A DNA stretch of 64,000 bases, from contig NZ_VWXK01000013.1 of assembly GCF_011752565.1 (NCBI RefSeq), positions 1 to 64,000 on the forward strand, written 5' to 3'. Shown piece by piece: positions 54,639 through 63,148 of the stretch. How positions within the stretch are numbered: position 1 is the stretch's first letter; each line of letters starts with the position of its first letter. The position numbers were made by a program, and so were the translations under genes. The DNA comes from Pantoea sp. Ap-967 (lineage in GTDB: Bacteria; Pseudomonadota; Gammaproteobacteria; Pseudomonadales; Pseudomonadaceae). The notes under the pieces are model-generated. The model was given only the letters and a program-made list of their open reading frames with translations. It was not told the origin of the DNA and did no database searches.

Positions 54639-55649
54639 ATGAAAAATACAACTAGATGTTTTAGCACAAAGTTTGAAGAGCGCAACCTGAGATTTGTTTC
54701 CTCAGAAGCGCCAAACAGAACATCTAGGATTGGATTTCTCCTCTTAGAGAACTTCTCCCTCCCAAGCTTCACACAGGCGCTTGACGCCGTTGTGACAGCG
54801 AATCTGATTGTACCTGGCACCACCAAAGTGCATGTTTTTAGCCAGACGAATTCTGAAGTGATGAGCGACCTGAGCATTCCCATTCGCCCTGATACGCCTC
54901 TCACCGATGTGAGGGTCGCCGATCTCGACCTTATGGTGGTTTGCGGCGGGTTGCGCAGCTCTAGAAATGTACCTGGCTGGCTCAGTACGTTGCTCAAGCG
55001 CCTGAGCACCACTTCCATTGCCCTCGGCGGCCTGTGGAATGGTGCGTGGTACCTAGGTCGTGCAGGCTTGCTAGATGGCTACCGATGCGCCATTCACGCA
55101 GAGCAGAGAATTGCGCTCTACGAGCGCTCCCCAAATATCAATGTCACCCTGGACTCTATGGTGTTCGATCGGGACAGGCTGACAGCGGCTACACCCACTG
55201 GCGCCTTTCAGGCCATGATCAGTTGGTTGCGGGAACGCTGCAATGCACGGCTCGCAGATGCCGTGCTGGATCTGCTGGACTACGACCAATCAAAGTTCAA
55301 GAGCATCACCAAGAGCCGTCACCCGAATCTGACAAAGCCATTGAGGGAAGTGGTCACCCTCATGGAGTCCAACTTAGAAGACCCGCTGGATCCAGAGCAA
55401 ATAGCGAAATGCCTCGGCTTGTCCACCAGGCAAATTCAACGCCAGTTCCGTGAACAGATGGCCACCACCCCTCAAAAATACTACCTACAGTTAAGAATTA
55501 CTGAAGCACGACGCTTACTCCAAAATTCTAACTTTTCAGTTGCGCAGGTAGGGCTCGCTTGTGGATTCCCTTCCAGCACACACTTCAGTCGATGCTATAG
55601 CAGTTTTTTTGGCCACCCACCATCCAAGGAAGTCCGGTATGAAATTTGA
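54639..55649 (+). CDS. GATase1-AraC regulator 2
   Basis: This 336-residue protein has the same two-domain plan as its neighbour but is clearly diverged from it. The elbow reads GGLWNG, so the nucleophile Cys is lost. The C-terminal AraC domain has LEDPLDPEQIAKCLGLSTRQIQRQF and SVAQVGLACGFPSSTHFSRCY. Two such regulators side by side suggest response to two related ligands, or regulation of the leftward and rightward halves of the island separately. Confidence 0.87.
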   Translation: MKNTTRCFSTKFEERNLRFVSSEAPNRTSRIGFLLLENFSLPSFTQALDAVVTANLIVPGTTKVHVFSQTNSEVMSDLSIPIRPDTPLTDVRVADLDLMVVCGGLRSSRNVPGWLSTLLKRLSTTSIALGGLWNGAWYLGRAGLLDGYRCAIHAEQRIALYERSPNINVTLDSMVFDRDRLTAATPTGAFQAMISWLRERCNARLADAVLDLLDYDQSKFKSITKSRHPNLTKPLREVVTLMESNLEDPLDPEQIAKCLGLSTRQIQRQFREQMATTPQKYYLQLRITEARRLLQNSNFSVAQVGLACGFPSSTHFSRCYSSFFGHPPSKEVRYEI

Positions 55650-55700
55650 GTGGATTTTCTGGAGGTTGAGTGAAGACTTAAAGGTGTTTGGTGGATTTGC

Positions 55701-56414
55701 ATGAACGCTGCCGTTGATTTATCGCAACCGGTTCACGTTGATCGGAAGGCGCTGCTCTACAGTGCGCTGTGCACTCGCATCCTGACGATGGAGATGACTC
55801 CAGGCTCGACTATTGTTGAACAAGCATTGTGTGAGGAATTCGGGATTTCCCGCCCCCCTGTTCGAGAACTCCTCCGGCATTTGGCGGCTGAGGGGTATAT
55901 AGAACTTGAGGCAAACCGCTCTCCGAGAGTCGTGGCGCTCACCTGCCATACGTTGCGGCATTTTTCGCTAGCAGCCCCATTAATCTACTGCTCAGTTGCC
56001 CAACTGGCTAGCGTCAGAGCGACACCAGGCGAGATAAAGAGACTACGGGCAAACTTAGCTAATACAGCCATAGCCATTGCAGCCGGCAATCAATCATCGC
56101 GAACAATGCTGGAGAATTCTTTCAATTTAGAAATCGGCTTGATTGCAAAAAACCAGTGCCTGCTACCTGCACTGCGCAGAAGCCTCATTGATCACGCGCG
56201 AATCCAGAAAATCGTCTTCCCTCGCACCGATGACGAATGCGCTATAGACGACGTGAATACCATCCACAAGAACCATGAAAGTCTTGTAGATGCCATAGAG
56301 CGCCGCGCTTGCGAACAAGCCTCTCAAATTGCTCGCGCCAACTTTGAAATTATGCGCAAGCGAATCATTGACTACACCTCTCCAGAGGCTTTAGACGTGG
56401 AGATCACTATTTAA
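55701..56414 (+). CDS. GntR-family regulator (FCD type)
   Basis: The 237-residue protein has a winged helix-turn-helix (about 18-80) with GSTIVEQALCEEFGISRPPVREL, followed by a helical FCD-like ligand domain (about 90-225). FadR/FCD regulators sense organic acids. It is followed by its own terminator, and the next gene is an MFS transporter. Confidence 0.85.
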   Translation: MNAAVDLSQPVHVDRKALLYSALCTRILTMEMTPGSTIVEQALCEEFGISRPPVRELLRHLAAEGYIELEANRSPRVVALTCHTLRHFSLAAPLIYCSVAQLASVRATPGEIKRLRANLANTAIAIAAGNQSSRTMLENSFNLEIGLIAKNQCLLPALRRSLIDHARIQKIVFPRTDDECAIDDVNTIHKNHESLVDAIERRACEQASQIARANFEIMRKRIIDYTSPEALDVEITI

Positions 56415-56420
56415 GCCGAG

Positions 56421-56459
56421 CAGAAAACAGATCAACAAATACAAGATTTTCTGTTTTTT
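56421..56459 (+). terminator. Rho-independent terminator after the GntR gene
   Basis: CAGAAAA (56421-56427) pairs with TTTTCTG (56447-56453), then six T. AT-rich stem with a 19-base loop. Confidence 0.65.
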
Positions 56460-56524
56460 CCAGGACACATGAGGCCTGGCTTTTAGGCAACGAAGCTGCC
56501 GTGAATTTATATCAGGAGACAAAA

Positions 56525-57853
56525 ATGACAAGTCCTAATATCACAATTGAAGACGTGCCCCTCAACAGGTTTCACAAGCTATTGTCCTACCGTGCGGGTG
56601 CGGGAGGTTTCGTGGATGGCTATGTACTGTGCATCATCGGTGTAGCCTTAGGGCAAATCACCACCTCTCTTGCACTCAGCGCATTTTGGGAGGGGATCAT
56701 CGCTGCATCCTCGCTGATTGGTGTGTTCTTCGGAGGCTTCATCGGTGGCTGGATTACAAACTTCATAGGCAGACGAAGAACCTTCTTCGTTGGGCCTGTA
56801 CTGTTCATCGCCGCCTCCGTAGCCCATCTTTTTACTGATTCCGCAGTTGCCATTTTTTTGCTCAGGCTGGTCATCGGAATTGCAGTGGGCATCGAGTATC
56901 CGGTGTCCACTTCCTTGGTGGTTGAATTCATGCCGAAAAAGTACCGGGGCTCTCGTCTAGCCATGTTGACCTTGGTCTGGTTTGCAGGTGCGGCTACAGC
57001 CTATTCTGTTGGAGAAATCATCTTCCGCACCATGGGCGTTGATGCGTGGCAATGGGTATTGGCAAGCTCGGCAGTGATTGGCCTGATCACCATCTTGATC
57101 CGCCTTGGCACGCCTGAGTCCCCGCGCTGGTTGCTGAGCAAAGGCCGCTTTGCTGAAGCCGAGGCAGTGCTAAAGTCGGTATACGGCAATGATTTCAGCC
57201 TCAAGAACCTTCCCGAAGAATGCCGTGAAAAGCGGGTAACGCTGTTTAGCCTGCTGCACTCGGGTTACGGCAAGCGCATGCTTTTTGTCCTGACTTTCTG
57301 GACATGCGCTATCGTTCCGATCTTTGCGGTCTATTCATTTGCACCCAAAGTCCTTGCTGCCTTGAACGTCAAAGGCGATGTAGCCTCCTTGGGCTCAGCA
57401 CTGATCACGCTGTTGTTTTTCTCTGGCTGTTTGATTGCCACGCGCATCATCAACCTGATCGATCGCCGCAGCATGTTGATTTACAGCTTCCTGTTGTCCG
57501 CCATTGCCTTGTTGGGCCTCGGCTATTTCCACAACCAATCTGGTGGACTGATCCTGGCGTTGTTCGCTGGCTATGCCTTGTTCACGGGTGGTTCTCAGGT
57601 ACTGATCCTGGTGTACCCGAATGAGATATTTCCCACAGAGTTGCGCACCTTTGCCGTAGGCATCGGCACTTCGATTTCGCGTATCGGCGCTGCGGTGGGT
57701 ACTTACTTTGTCCCCATGTCGCTCGACACGTTGGGTATCGCCCAGACGATGTATATCGCGGCCATTATCTGCTTGATCGGCCTGGTTGTTTCGTTCGTGT
57801 TGGCACCTGAAACTCGGACACTTGATCTTCAGCAAGCAGCTTCGCTGAGCTGA
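56525..57853 (+). CDS. MFS transporter, metabolite:H+/sugar porter type
   Basis: About 442 residues from MTSPNITIEDVPLNRFHKL, preceded by AGGAG. Twelve membrane helices, the loop 2-3 motif GGWITNFIGRRRTFFVG and the PESPRWLLSKGR motif between halves, as in aromatic acid and sugar porters. A second importer or exporter for the pathway substrate or an intermediate is likely. It is 54 bases before the aldehyde dehydrogenase gene. Confidence 0.87.
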   Translation: MTSPNITIEDVPLNRFHKLLSYRAGAGGFVDGYVLCIIGVALGQITTSLALSAFWEGIIAASSLIGVFFGGFIGGWITNFIGRRRTFFVGPVLFIAASVAHLFTDSAVAIFLLRLVIGIAVGIEYPVSTSLVVEFMPKKYRGSRLAMLTLVWFAGAATAYSVGEIIFRTMGVDAWQWVLASSAVIGLITILIRLGTPESPRWLLSKGRFAEAEAVLKSVYGNDFSLKNLPEECREKRVTLFSLLHSGYGKRMLFVLTFWTCAIVPIFAVYSFAPKVLAALNVKGDVASLGSALITLLFFSGCLIATRIINLIDRRSMLIYSFLLSAIALLGLGYFHNQSGGLILALFAGYALFTGGSQVLILVYPNEIFPTELRTFAVGIGTSISRIGAAVGTYFVPMSLDTLGIAQTMYIAAIICLIGLVVSFVLAPETRTLDLQQAASLS

Positions 57854-57907
57854 TCTGCAGGCTTTGCTTTAAACCAATTACTCACCCAGTCGTAAGGAGA
57901 ATGTAAC

Positions 57908-59398
57908 GTGGCTGAATTGCTGAGCAAGGAACAATACGCGGCCATTGCCGCCGATCTGCAACTGCGCACCAAGGCGTTCATCGACGGTGAATTCCGCGAT
58001 GCCATCTCGGGCCGCACCTTCGTCACCACCAACCCGGCTACCGGCAAGCAGCTGGCTGAAGTCGCAGCCTGTGATGTCAACGACGTCAACGTGGCCGTGG
58101 CTGCGGCCAAGCGCGTGTTCGAGGAAGGCACCTGGTCGAAGATGCAGCCGAACGACCGCAAGCATGTGCTGCAGAAGTTCGCCCAGCTGCTCGAAGACAA
58201 CGCCCATGAACTGGCGGTGCTGGAAGCGCTGGACAGCGGCAAGCCGGTCAGCGAGTGCCAGACCGTCGACGTGCCGGAAACTATCCACACCATTCGCTGG
58301 CACGCCGAGCTGATCGACAAGATCTACGACGCCACCGCCCCGACCGGCAACGCTGCCGTGACCATGGTGGTGCGCGAAGCCATCGGCGTGGTCGGCCTGG
58401 TGCTGCCGTGGAACTTCCCGCTGCTGATGCTGGCCTGGAAGATCGCCCCGTCGCTGGCTGCCGGTTGCTCGATCGTGGTCAAGCCGGCCAAGGAAACCAG
58501 CCTCAGCGCCCTGCGCGTGGCCGAGCTGGCCCATGAGGCCGGTATCCCTGCTGGTGTGTTCAACCTGGTGCCTGGCGGTGGCCGTGAAGTGGGTGAAGCC
58601 ATTGGCCGCCACATGGACATCCCGATGGTCAGCTTCACCGGCTCCACCGACACGGGCCGACTGTTCCTGAAATACGCCGCCGAGTCCAACCTCAAGCGCA
58701 TTGTCCTGGAACTGGGTGGCAAGAACCCTGCGGTCGTCATGAATGACTGCGAAGACCTGGACGAAGTGGCCCAGTTCGTTACCGCTGGTGCGTTCTGGAA
58801 CATGGGGGAAAACTGCTCGGCCTCCTCGCGCTTGATCGTACATAAAGACGTCAAGAACAAGCTGCTGCAACTCATCATGAAACATCTGGGCGACTGGAAG
58901 ATGGGCGACCCGCTTGATCCAGACAACCGCCTGGGCGCCATGGTCAGCAAGTCACACTTCGAAAAAGTGAAGTCCTACCTGGAATATGCAGCCGAACAGA
59001 AGCTGCACGTTGTCCACGGTGGCGAGACCGAAGATGGCGTCTTTGTGCATCCCACCATCGTTGATGATGTAGACCGCACCAACAAGCTGTTCATTGAGGA
59101 GATCTTCGGGCCGGTGCTCAGTGTGACCAGCTTCGAGACCATCGATGAGGCGATCGAGCTGGCCAACGACACCGTCTACGGCCTGGCCGCCTCGGCCTAC
59201 ACCGGCAGCCTGCGCAATGCGCTGCGCCTGGCGCGGGAAATCCGCGCGGGCGTGGTGACCGTGAACTGCTTCGGCGAAGGTGATGTCACCACGCCGTTCG
59301 GTGGCTACAAAGAGTCTGGTTTCGGTGGGCGCGACAAGTCCATCTGGGCACATGACCAATACACGGAGCTGAAGACCATCTGGATCAACGCTTCGTGA
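57908..59398 (+). CDS. NAD(P)-dependent aldehyde dehydrogenase (PuuC/KauB-like)
   Basis: The 496-residue enzyme has the nucleophile Cys in WNMGENCSASS (about 302), the general base Glu in VLELGGKNPAV (about 268) and cofactor motif FTGSTDTGR. It is closest in style to aminoaldehyde dehydrogenases (gamma-glutamyl-aminobutyraldehyde). In hydroxyproline breakdown the matching step is oxidation of 2-oxoglutarate semialdehyde, but that family differs, so the substrate is open. Codon use and GC look like the P. putida core, unlike the island genes around it. AAGGAGAATGTAAC precedes the GTG start at 57908. Confidence 0.9.
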   Translation: MAELLSKEQYAAIAADLQLRTKAFIDGEFRDAISGRTFVTTNPATGKQLAEVAACDVNDVNVAVAAAKRVFEEGTWSKMQPNDRKHVLQKFAQLLEDNAHELAVLEALDSGKPVSECQTVDVPETIHTIRWHAELIDKIYDATAPTGNAAVTMVVREAIGVVGLVLPWNFPLLMLAWKIAPSLAAGCSIVVKPAKETSLSALRVAELAHEAGIPAGVFNLVPGGGREVGEAIGRHMDIPMVSFTGSTDTGRLFLKYAAESNLKRIVLELGGKNPAVVMNDCEDLDEVAQFVTAGAFWNMGENCSASSRLIVHKDVKNKLLQLIMKHLGDWKMGDPLDPDNRLGAMVSKSHFEKVKSYLEYAAEQKLHVVHGGETEDGVFVHPTIVDDVDRTNKLFIEEIFGPVLSVTSFETIDEAIELANDTVYGLAASAYTGSLRNALRLAREIRAGVVTVNCFGEGDVTTPFGGYKESGFGGRDKSIWAHDQYTELKTIWINAS

Positions 59399-59528
59399 CC
59401 TGAGCAAGACCGGTGCTGTTCTGACGGAGCTCAGCACCATCCGGCCACCGACTCCACGCGGGCGGTGGCCATCTCAAAGCAGGAAGTCGCGTGCGACACC
59501 CAGGCCAGTGGGCATCAGAGCCGCTTGC

Positions 59529-60479
59529 CTAGAAATGTGAAAGTATCCAGTCCCTGACTCGGCAGCAAGCGTCGTCTATCTTTTTTTCTTCGTTGAAGGT
59601 CAGGTAATGCTGACTGTCTTTGTGCACCAACTCTTCTTGTACAGGCCTGACGAGTGCGCCCTCTTCGATGAAAGGCTCCACCAGGTAATGCCAGCCTAAA
59701 GCCACCCCCTGCCCTCGCAAAGCGAGCTGAACAAGTGCATTGTAATCGTTAGAGCTAAATATCTGATTCTCGGTCATAGAGCGCGCATCCAACTCAACGT
59801 CGTGATAACCAAACCAGATATACCAATCGACATGCTCAGCAACTTGGGCCCGCCCATAAGGCGAGAGATTCAAAAGAGACCCAGACTTAATGCCGTCCAG
59901 CGTGCTCACTTCAGGATGAAGCCTCAGGTAATCCGGAGTACAGACAGGATAGATAACGTCATGCACCAACGGATAACTGCAGTACCCCTCTCGAATCCTT
60001 GAAAGCTTGGACACAAAAATGTCCGGACGCACGCCTGGTTCCATTGCCAAAAAGTTCTGAGTCGTTACGAGGTTCACATCGATATCTGGATTAACTTTCA
60101 AGAATTTTGAAAGTCTTGGCGTTAACCACAAACTGGCAAAAGCCGGTGTGCAGCAAACGGTCACAACTCGCTTACGATAGTTGTGCTTGCGAATGCGGTC
60201 GGAGGCTTGTGATATGTTCAGCAGCGACAATTGAACTGCATCGAAAAATATGGTGCCTGCTGAAGTCAAAGCAACTGTACGTCCTACTCGGTCAAATAGC
60301 TCAGCATTCAAAAAAATCTCAAGATCACGAATCTGTCTGCTGATGGCCGCCTGTGTAACACACAGTGATTCAGCCGCGCGCGTAAAATTCTGATATTTAG
60401 CAGCAGCCACGAAGGCCTTCACGGCTCGTAGCGAAGGCATGTTAATCAACGATTGATCAGGTTCTGTGTGCTTAACCAT
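59529..60479 (-). CDS. LysR-family regulator (GcvA-like)
   Basis: The 316-residue protein has an N-terminal helix-turn-helix (about 14-72) with NFTRAAESLCVTQAAISRQIRDLE, followed by a substrate-binding-like domain with VCCTPAFASLWLTPRL, typical of GcvA-type regulators. It lies downstream of the FAD oxidase gene, after a terminator, and may regulate the leftward unit. Confidence 0.88.
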   Translation of the reverse strand: MVKHTEPDQSLINMPSLRAVKAFVAAAKYQNFTRAAESLCVTQAAISRQIRDLEIFLNAELFDRVGRTVALTSAGTIFFDAVQLSLLNISQASDRIRKHNYRKRVVTVCCTPAFASLWLTPRLSKFLKVNPDIDVNLVTTQNFLAMEPGVRPDIFVSKLSRIREGYCSYPLVHDVIYPVCTPDYLRLHPEVSTLDGIKSGSLLNLSPYGRAQVAEHVDWYIWFGYHDVELDARSMTENQIFSSNDYNALVQLALRGQGVALGWHYLVEPFIEEGALVRPVQEELVHKDSQHYLTFNEEKKIDDACCRVRDWILSHF

Positions 60480-60511
60480 TACTCGACACCACTCGACATA
60501 TATTGTTATTC

Positions 60512-60542
60512 AAAAACAAAAAGGGCCTGTCTAGGGCCCTTT
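60512..60542 (-). terminator. Terminator after the FAD oxidase gene
   Basis: AAAGGGCC (60520-60527) and GGCCCTTT (60535-60542) form a hairpin. Read on the minus strand it is followed by TTTTTGTTTTTG. It lies 22 bases beyond the oxidase stop. Confidence 0.85.
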
Positions 60543-60563
60543 CTGAATCTTGACTATGCGGTT

Positions 60564-61889
60564 TCACTCATCGCCGGCACGAAGTTCTTTGAACTTCATA
60601 TTGGCTTTCGCCCCGATGGTCAAGAAAGGCTGCGGCGGCAGCTTTTTCGGCTTGTCATAGCCAGTGAATATCTGAAGAAGCTCACTGTTAACACCCAACG
60701 CCTTGTCGGCGGCCGCGATACCCGCTGCGCTGGATTTGGATGCTCCCAGGCCATTGCAACCGCAAGCCGCAATCACGCCGGAGGCGACCTCACCGAATGC
60801 AGGCACGCTGTTCCAAGTAAGCGCCATTGGCCCACCCCAACGATGCTCCATCCGCAGCCCTTTCAGCGTCGGGAATCGCGTCAGGAACTTCTCATCATGA
60901 ACCCGTCCTGCGCTGTTCACCTGGCTATCGCCGATGGTAAGGCTCGGATTGTAGGTATACCGCCACCGCACCAGAATTCGATCGGCATTACCATCGCTGA
61001 TGCGGCGCACGGTAGTGCCCATTGGCAGTGCCGGTGTGGCAGCCCATGTCCGCTGACCTGGCAATCTTTTCGGATCAAAGCGCTCAGTTAGAGACGCGTA
61101 GGTGAACACATGCAGCAGTTCACCTTTGAAGAAGCCGAAACTCTGCGCATGGCCGTTATTGGCGAGGATGATCTTCCCTGCAGTAACCACACCGCGCGGG
61201 GTCTTGATAACCCATGACCCCCCTACCTGATTGAACGACACAGCTGGCGTGCGCTCGTACAGCGTAACGGGCTCGCTAAACGAGTCCGCAAAATGACGTA
61301 CATAGTCAGCCGGCTGGATCATCACAGTGCCAGGCATGAACATACCGGAGGTGTAGGCGTTGCTTCCCGTCACCTCACCAATTTCCTTGGTATTCAGCAG
61401 TTTGTAGGACTCCCCCAGAGCATCGAGCTGCTTCCCATAGGAGAGAATGTGCTCATCGCCATGGGCGCCGCGCGCCACGCTGAAACGTCCGCTGGGGTCA
61501 AAAATTTCTTTACCCCAGCCGTGTTCCTCGGCCAACTCCCTGCCCATATCGATAGCCGTGCGGTACATCTTGATGTCCCGACGGGCTCGATCCAGCGATC
61601 CACCGCCGAGGCCTTCCGCTGAAACTTCATGCGGCAGGTCGATAATGAAGCCCGAGTTACGACCGGATGCGCCTTCGCCTACCAGGCCTGCCTCCAGGAT
61701 CACCACTTTCAGCTTCGGATCGAGACGAACCAGTTGGCGTGCTGCTGACAACCCTGCGAAGCCGGCGCCGATAATTGCGACATCGGCAGTAACCGAATTC
61801 TCAAGTGCGGGCTTTGGGATCCGGCGAGGCAGCATTTCCACCCAACCAGAGCTCCCATTGTTCTTGGGCAGTTTAGAGGCTACGAACAT
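60564..61889 (-). CDS. FAD-dependent amine/D-amino acid oxidoreductase (DAO family)
   Basis: The 441-residue protein has the dinucleotide-binding motif IIGAGFAGLSAARQL (about 38-52), the EGASGRNSGFI turn typical of the PuuB/GlxO/DadA group, and a late GACGCNGLG-like glycine loop (AACGCNGLGASKS). No membrane segment. In this context it could oxidise N-methylproline, D-proline or cis-4-hydroxy-D-proline made after epimerisation and demethylation. The exact substrate cannot be read from sequence. It follows the DapA-like gene by 20 bases. Confidence 0.85.
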   Translation of the reverse strand: MFVASKLPKNNGSSGWVEMLPRRIPKPALENSVTADVAIIGAGFAGLSAARQLVRLDPKLKVVILEAGLVGEGASGRNSGFIIDLPHEVSAEGLGGGSLDRARRDIKMYRTAIDMGRELAEEHGWGKEIFDPSGRFSVARGAHGDEHILSYGKQLDALGESYKLLNTKEIGEVTGSNAYTSGMFMPGTVMIQPADYVRHFADSFSEPVTLYERTPAVSFNQVGGSWVIKTPRGVVTAGKIILANNGHAQSFGFFKGELLHVFTYASLTERFDPKRLPGQRTWAATPALPMGTTVRRISDGNADRILVRWRYTYNPSLTIGDSQVNSAGRVHDEKFLTRFPTLKGLRMEHRWGGPMALTWNSVPAFGEVASGVIAACGCNGLGASKSSAAGIAAADKALGVNSELLQIFTGYDKPKKLPPQPFLTIGAKANMKFKELRAGDE

Positions 61890-61909
61890 GATTCATGCTC
61901 CTTCGGCAA

Positions 61910-62803
61910 TCACGAGGCGGAAGTTTCGCGCTCGATCAAAGGAGCCAGGGCATCACGCAAGGCCACTTGCTTTTCATCCGACAGACGAGCCAATGGGCGG
62001 CGTGGATTACCAGCACCGTACCCCATGATTTCTGCACCTGCGTAAACAGACTGGACGTAGTCGCCCTGCCAGATCAGTGACATGACTGGAGCCAGGGCTT
62101 TCCAGATTTGTTGCACCTCGTCCCACTTGCGCTCTTGGGCTGCATTGACCAAGGCCACGCAGGTTTTCGGAGCCATGTTGGCACCACCCCAGATCAGGCC
62201 TGCGGCACCGGCAAACAGGGCAAAAGGTACCAGTGGATCAGCACCGTTCATGGTCGGGAGACCAGTGCGAACCAACGAAGCCTGGGCCGCCAAGTCACCA
62301 CTGCTGTCTTTCACGGAGACGAAATTGGGGATTTCGCTGAGCTGTTTGAACAGCGATGGAGTGACTTCCACGCCGACAGCCTGAGGTACGTTGTAGCCAA
62401 TGATTGGCAGACCAGCTTCGGAGACACTCGAATAAAAATCGATGATCCCTTGGTCATCAGTCGGGCCTTCAAAGAACGGTGGCAGCACCATCACGCCGTC
62501 AGCACCGCAGTCTTTAGCGTGGCGAGTACGCTCTACCACTTCTTCAACCAACAGAGCGGAAGTCTGTGCAATGACTCGGGCACGGCCATTGATCACCTTG
62601 GCGCCGAATGCAACGAGTTCTTTGGACTCGTCTTTGCTGAGATACACATGCATACCGGTGCCAGAGCTGAGTACGAAGCCATGAACTCCAGCTGCAAGGT
62701 AGCGTTCGATCAACGCTTCAAATCGCGCACAATCAATCTTGTCGTTTGCATCGAATGGAGTAGTAATTGCAAGATTGACACCGTTAAACATGAATGCAGA
62801 CAT
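61910..62803 (-). CDS. DapA/HypD-like lyase or deaminase (dihydrodipicolinate synthase superfamily)
   Basis: The 297-residue TIM barrel has the Schiff-base Lys in VSVKDSSGD (about 165) and the Tyr of IGYNVPQAVG (about 137). The substrate loop at SSGTGMH differs from the TTGE motif of true DapA. The family includes 1-pyrroline-4-hydroxy-2-carboxylate deaminase of hydroxyproline catabolism, which fits this island, and 4-hydroxy-2-oxoglutarate aldolases as an alternative. First of a leftward pair with the FAD oxidase. Confidence 0.85.
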   Translation of the reverse strand: MSAFMFNGVNLAITTPFDANDKIDCARFEALIERYLAAGVHGFVLSSGTGMHVYLSKDESKELVAFGAKVINGRARVIAQTSALLVEEVVERTRHAKDCGADGVMVLPPFFEGPTDDQGIIDFYSSVSEAGLPIIGYNVPQAVGVEVTPSLFKQLSEIPNFVSVKDSSGDLAAQASLVRTGLPTMNGADPLVPFALFAGAAGLIWGGANMAPKTCVALVNAAQERKWDEVQQIWKALAPVMSLIWQGDYVQSVYAGAEIMGYGAGNPRRPLARLSDEKQVALRDALAPLIERETSAS

Positions 62804-63148
62804 TATTCTATTTCCTATTCTTATCTTTCAACGAGCAACAAGAGATATGCGCAAAAGTCCTTCAAATGAACCTACGCATTCGAGCAGAATGATCAGAGCA
62901 GAGCATGTGAGCCCAATAGCTTTAGATAAAATCACCCTGTAGCAATTCGCTACGAATGAGCGACTTACTCAGTTTCTTTTCTCACCTGTCTTGTGGGAAA
63001 GGGTAGGCGTCATGAAGCCTTAAAAAAAGCGACTTTTAAGAAGAGCATGTGATGACAAAAAGTTATGGTTCCAGCGAATGCGAGCGACACTGATGCAGCG
63101 CTGGGCCACCCGTGAGCCCTTAGGAAAGGACTCCGGGCACAGGCTCAA
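62804..63148. other. Gene-free stretch between HpbD-like paralogue and DapA-like gene
   Basis: These 345 bases hold no convincing gene. AT-rich, probably the promoter of the leftward dapA-oxidase unit. It contains the inverted repeat GTAGC-AATTC-GCTAC (62939-62953), a possible operator. Confidence 0.45.
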
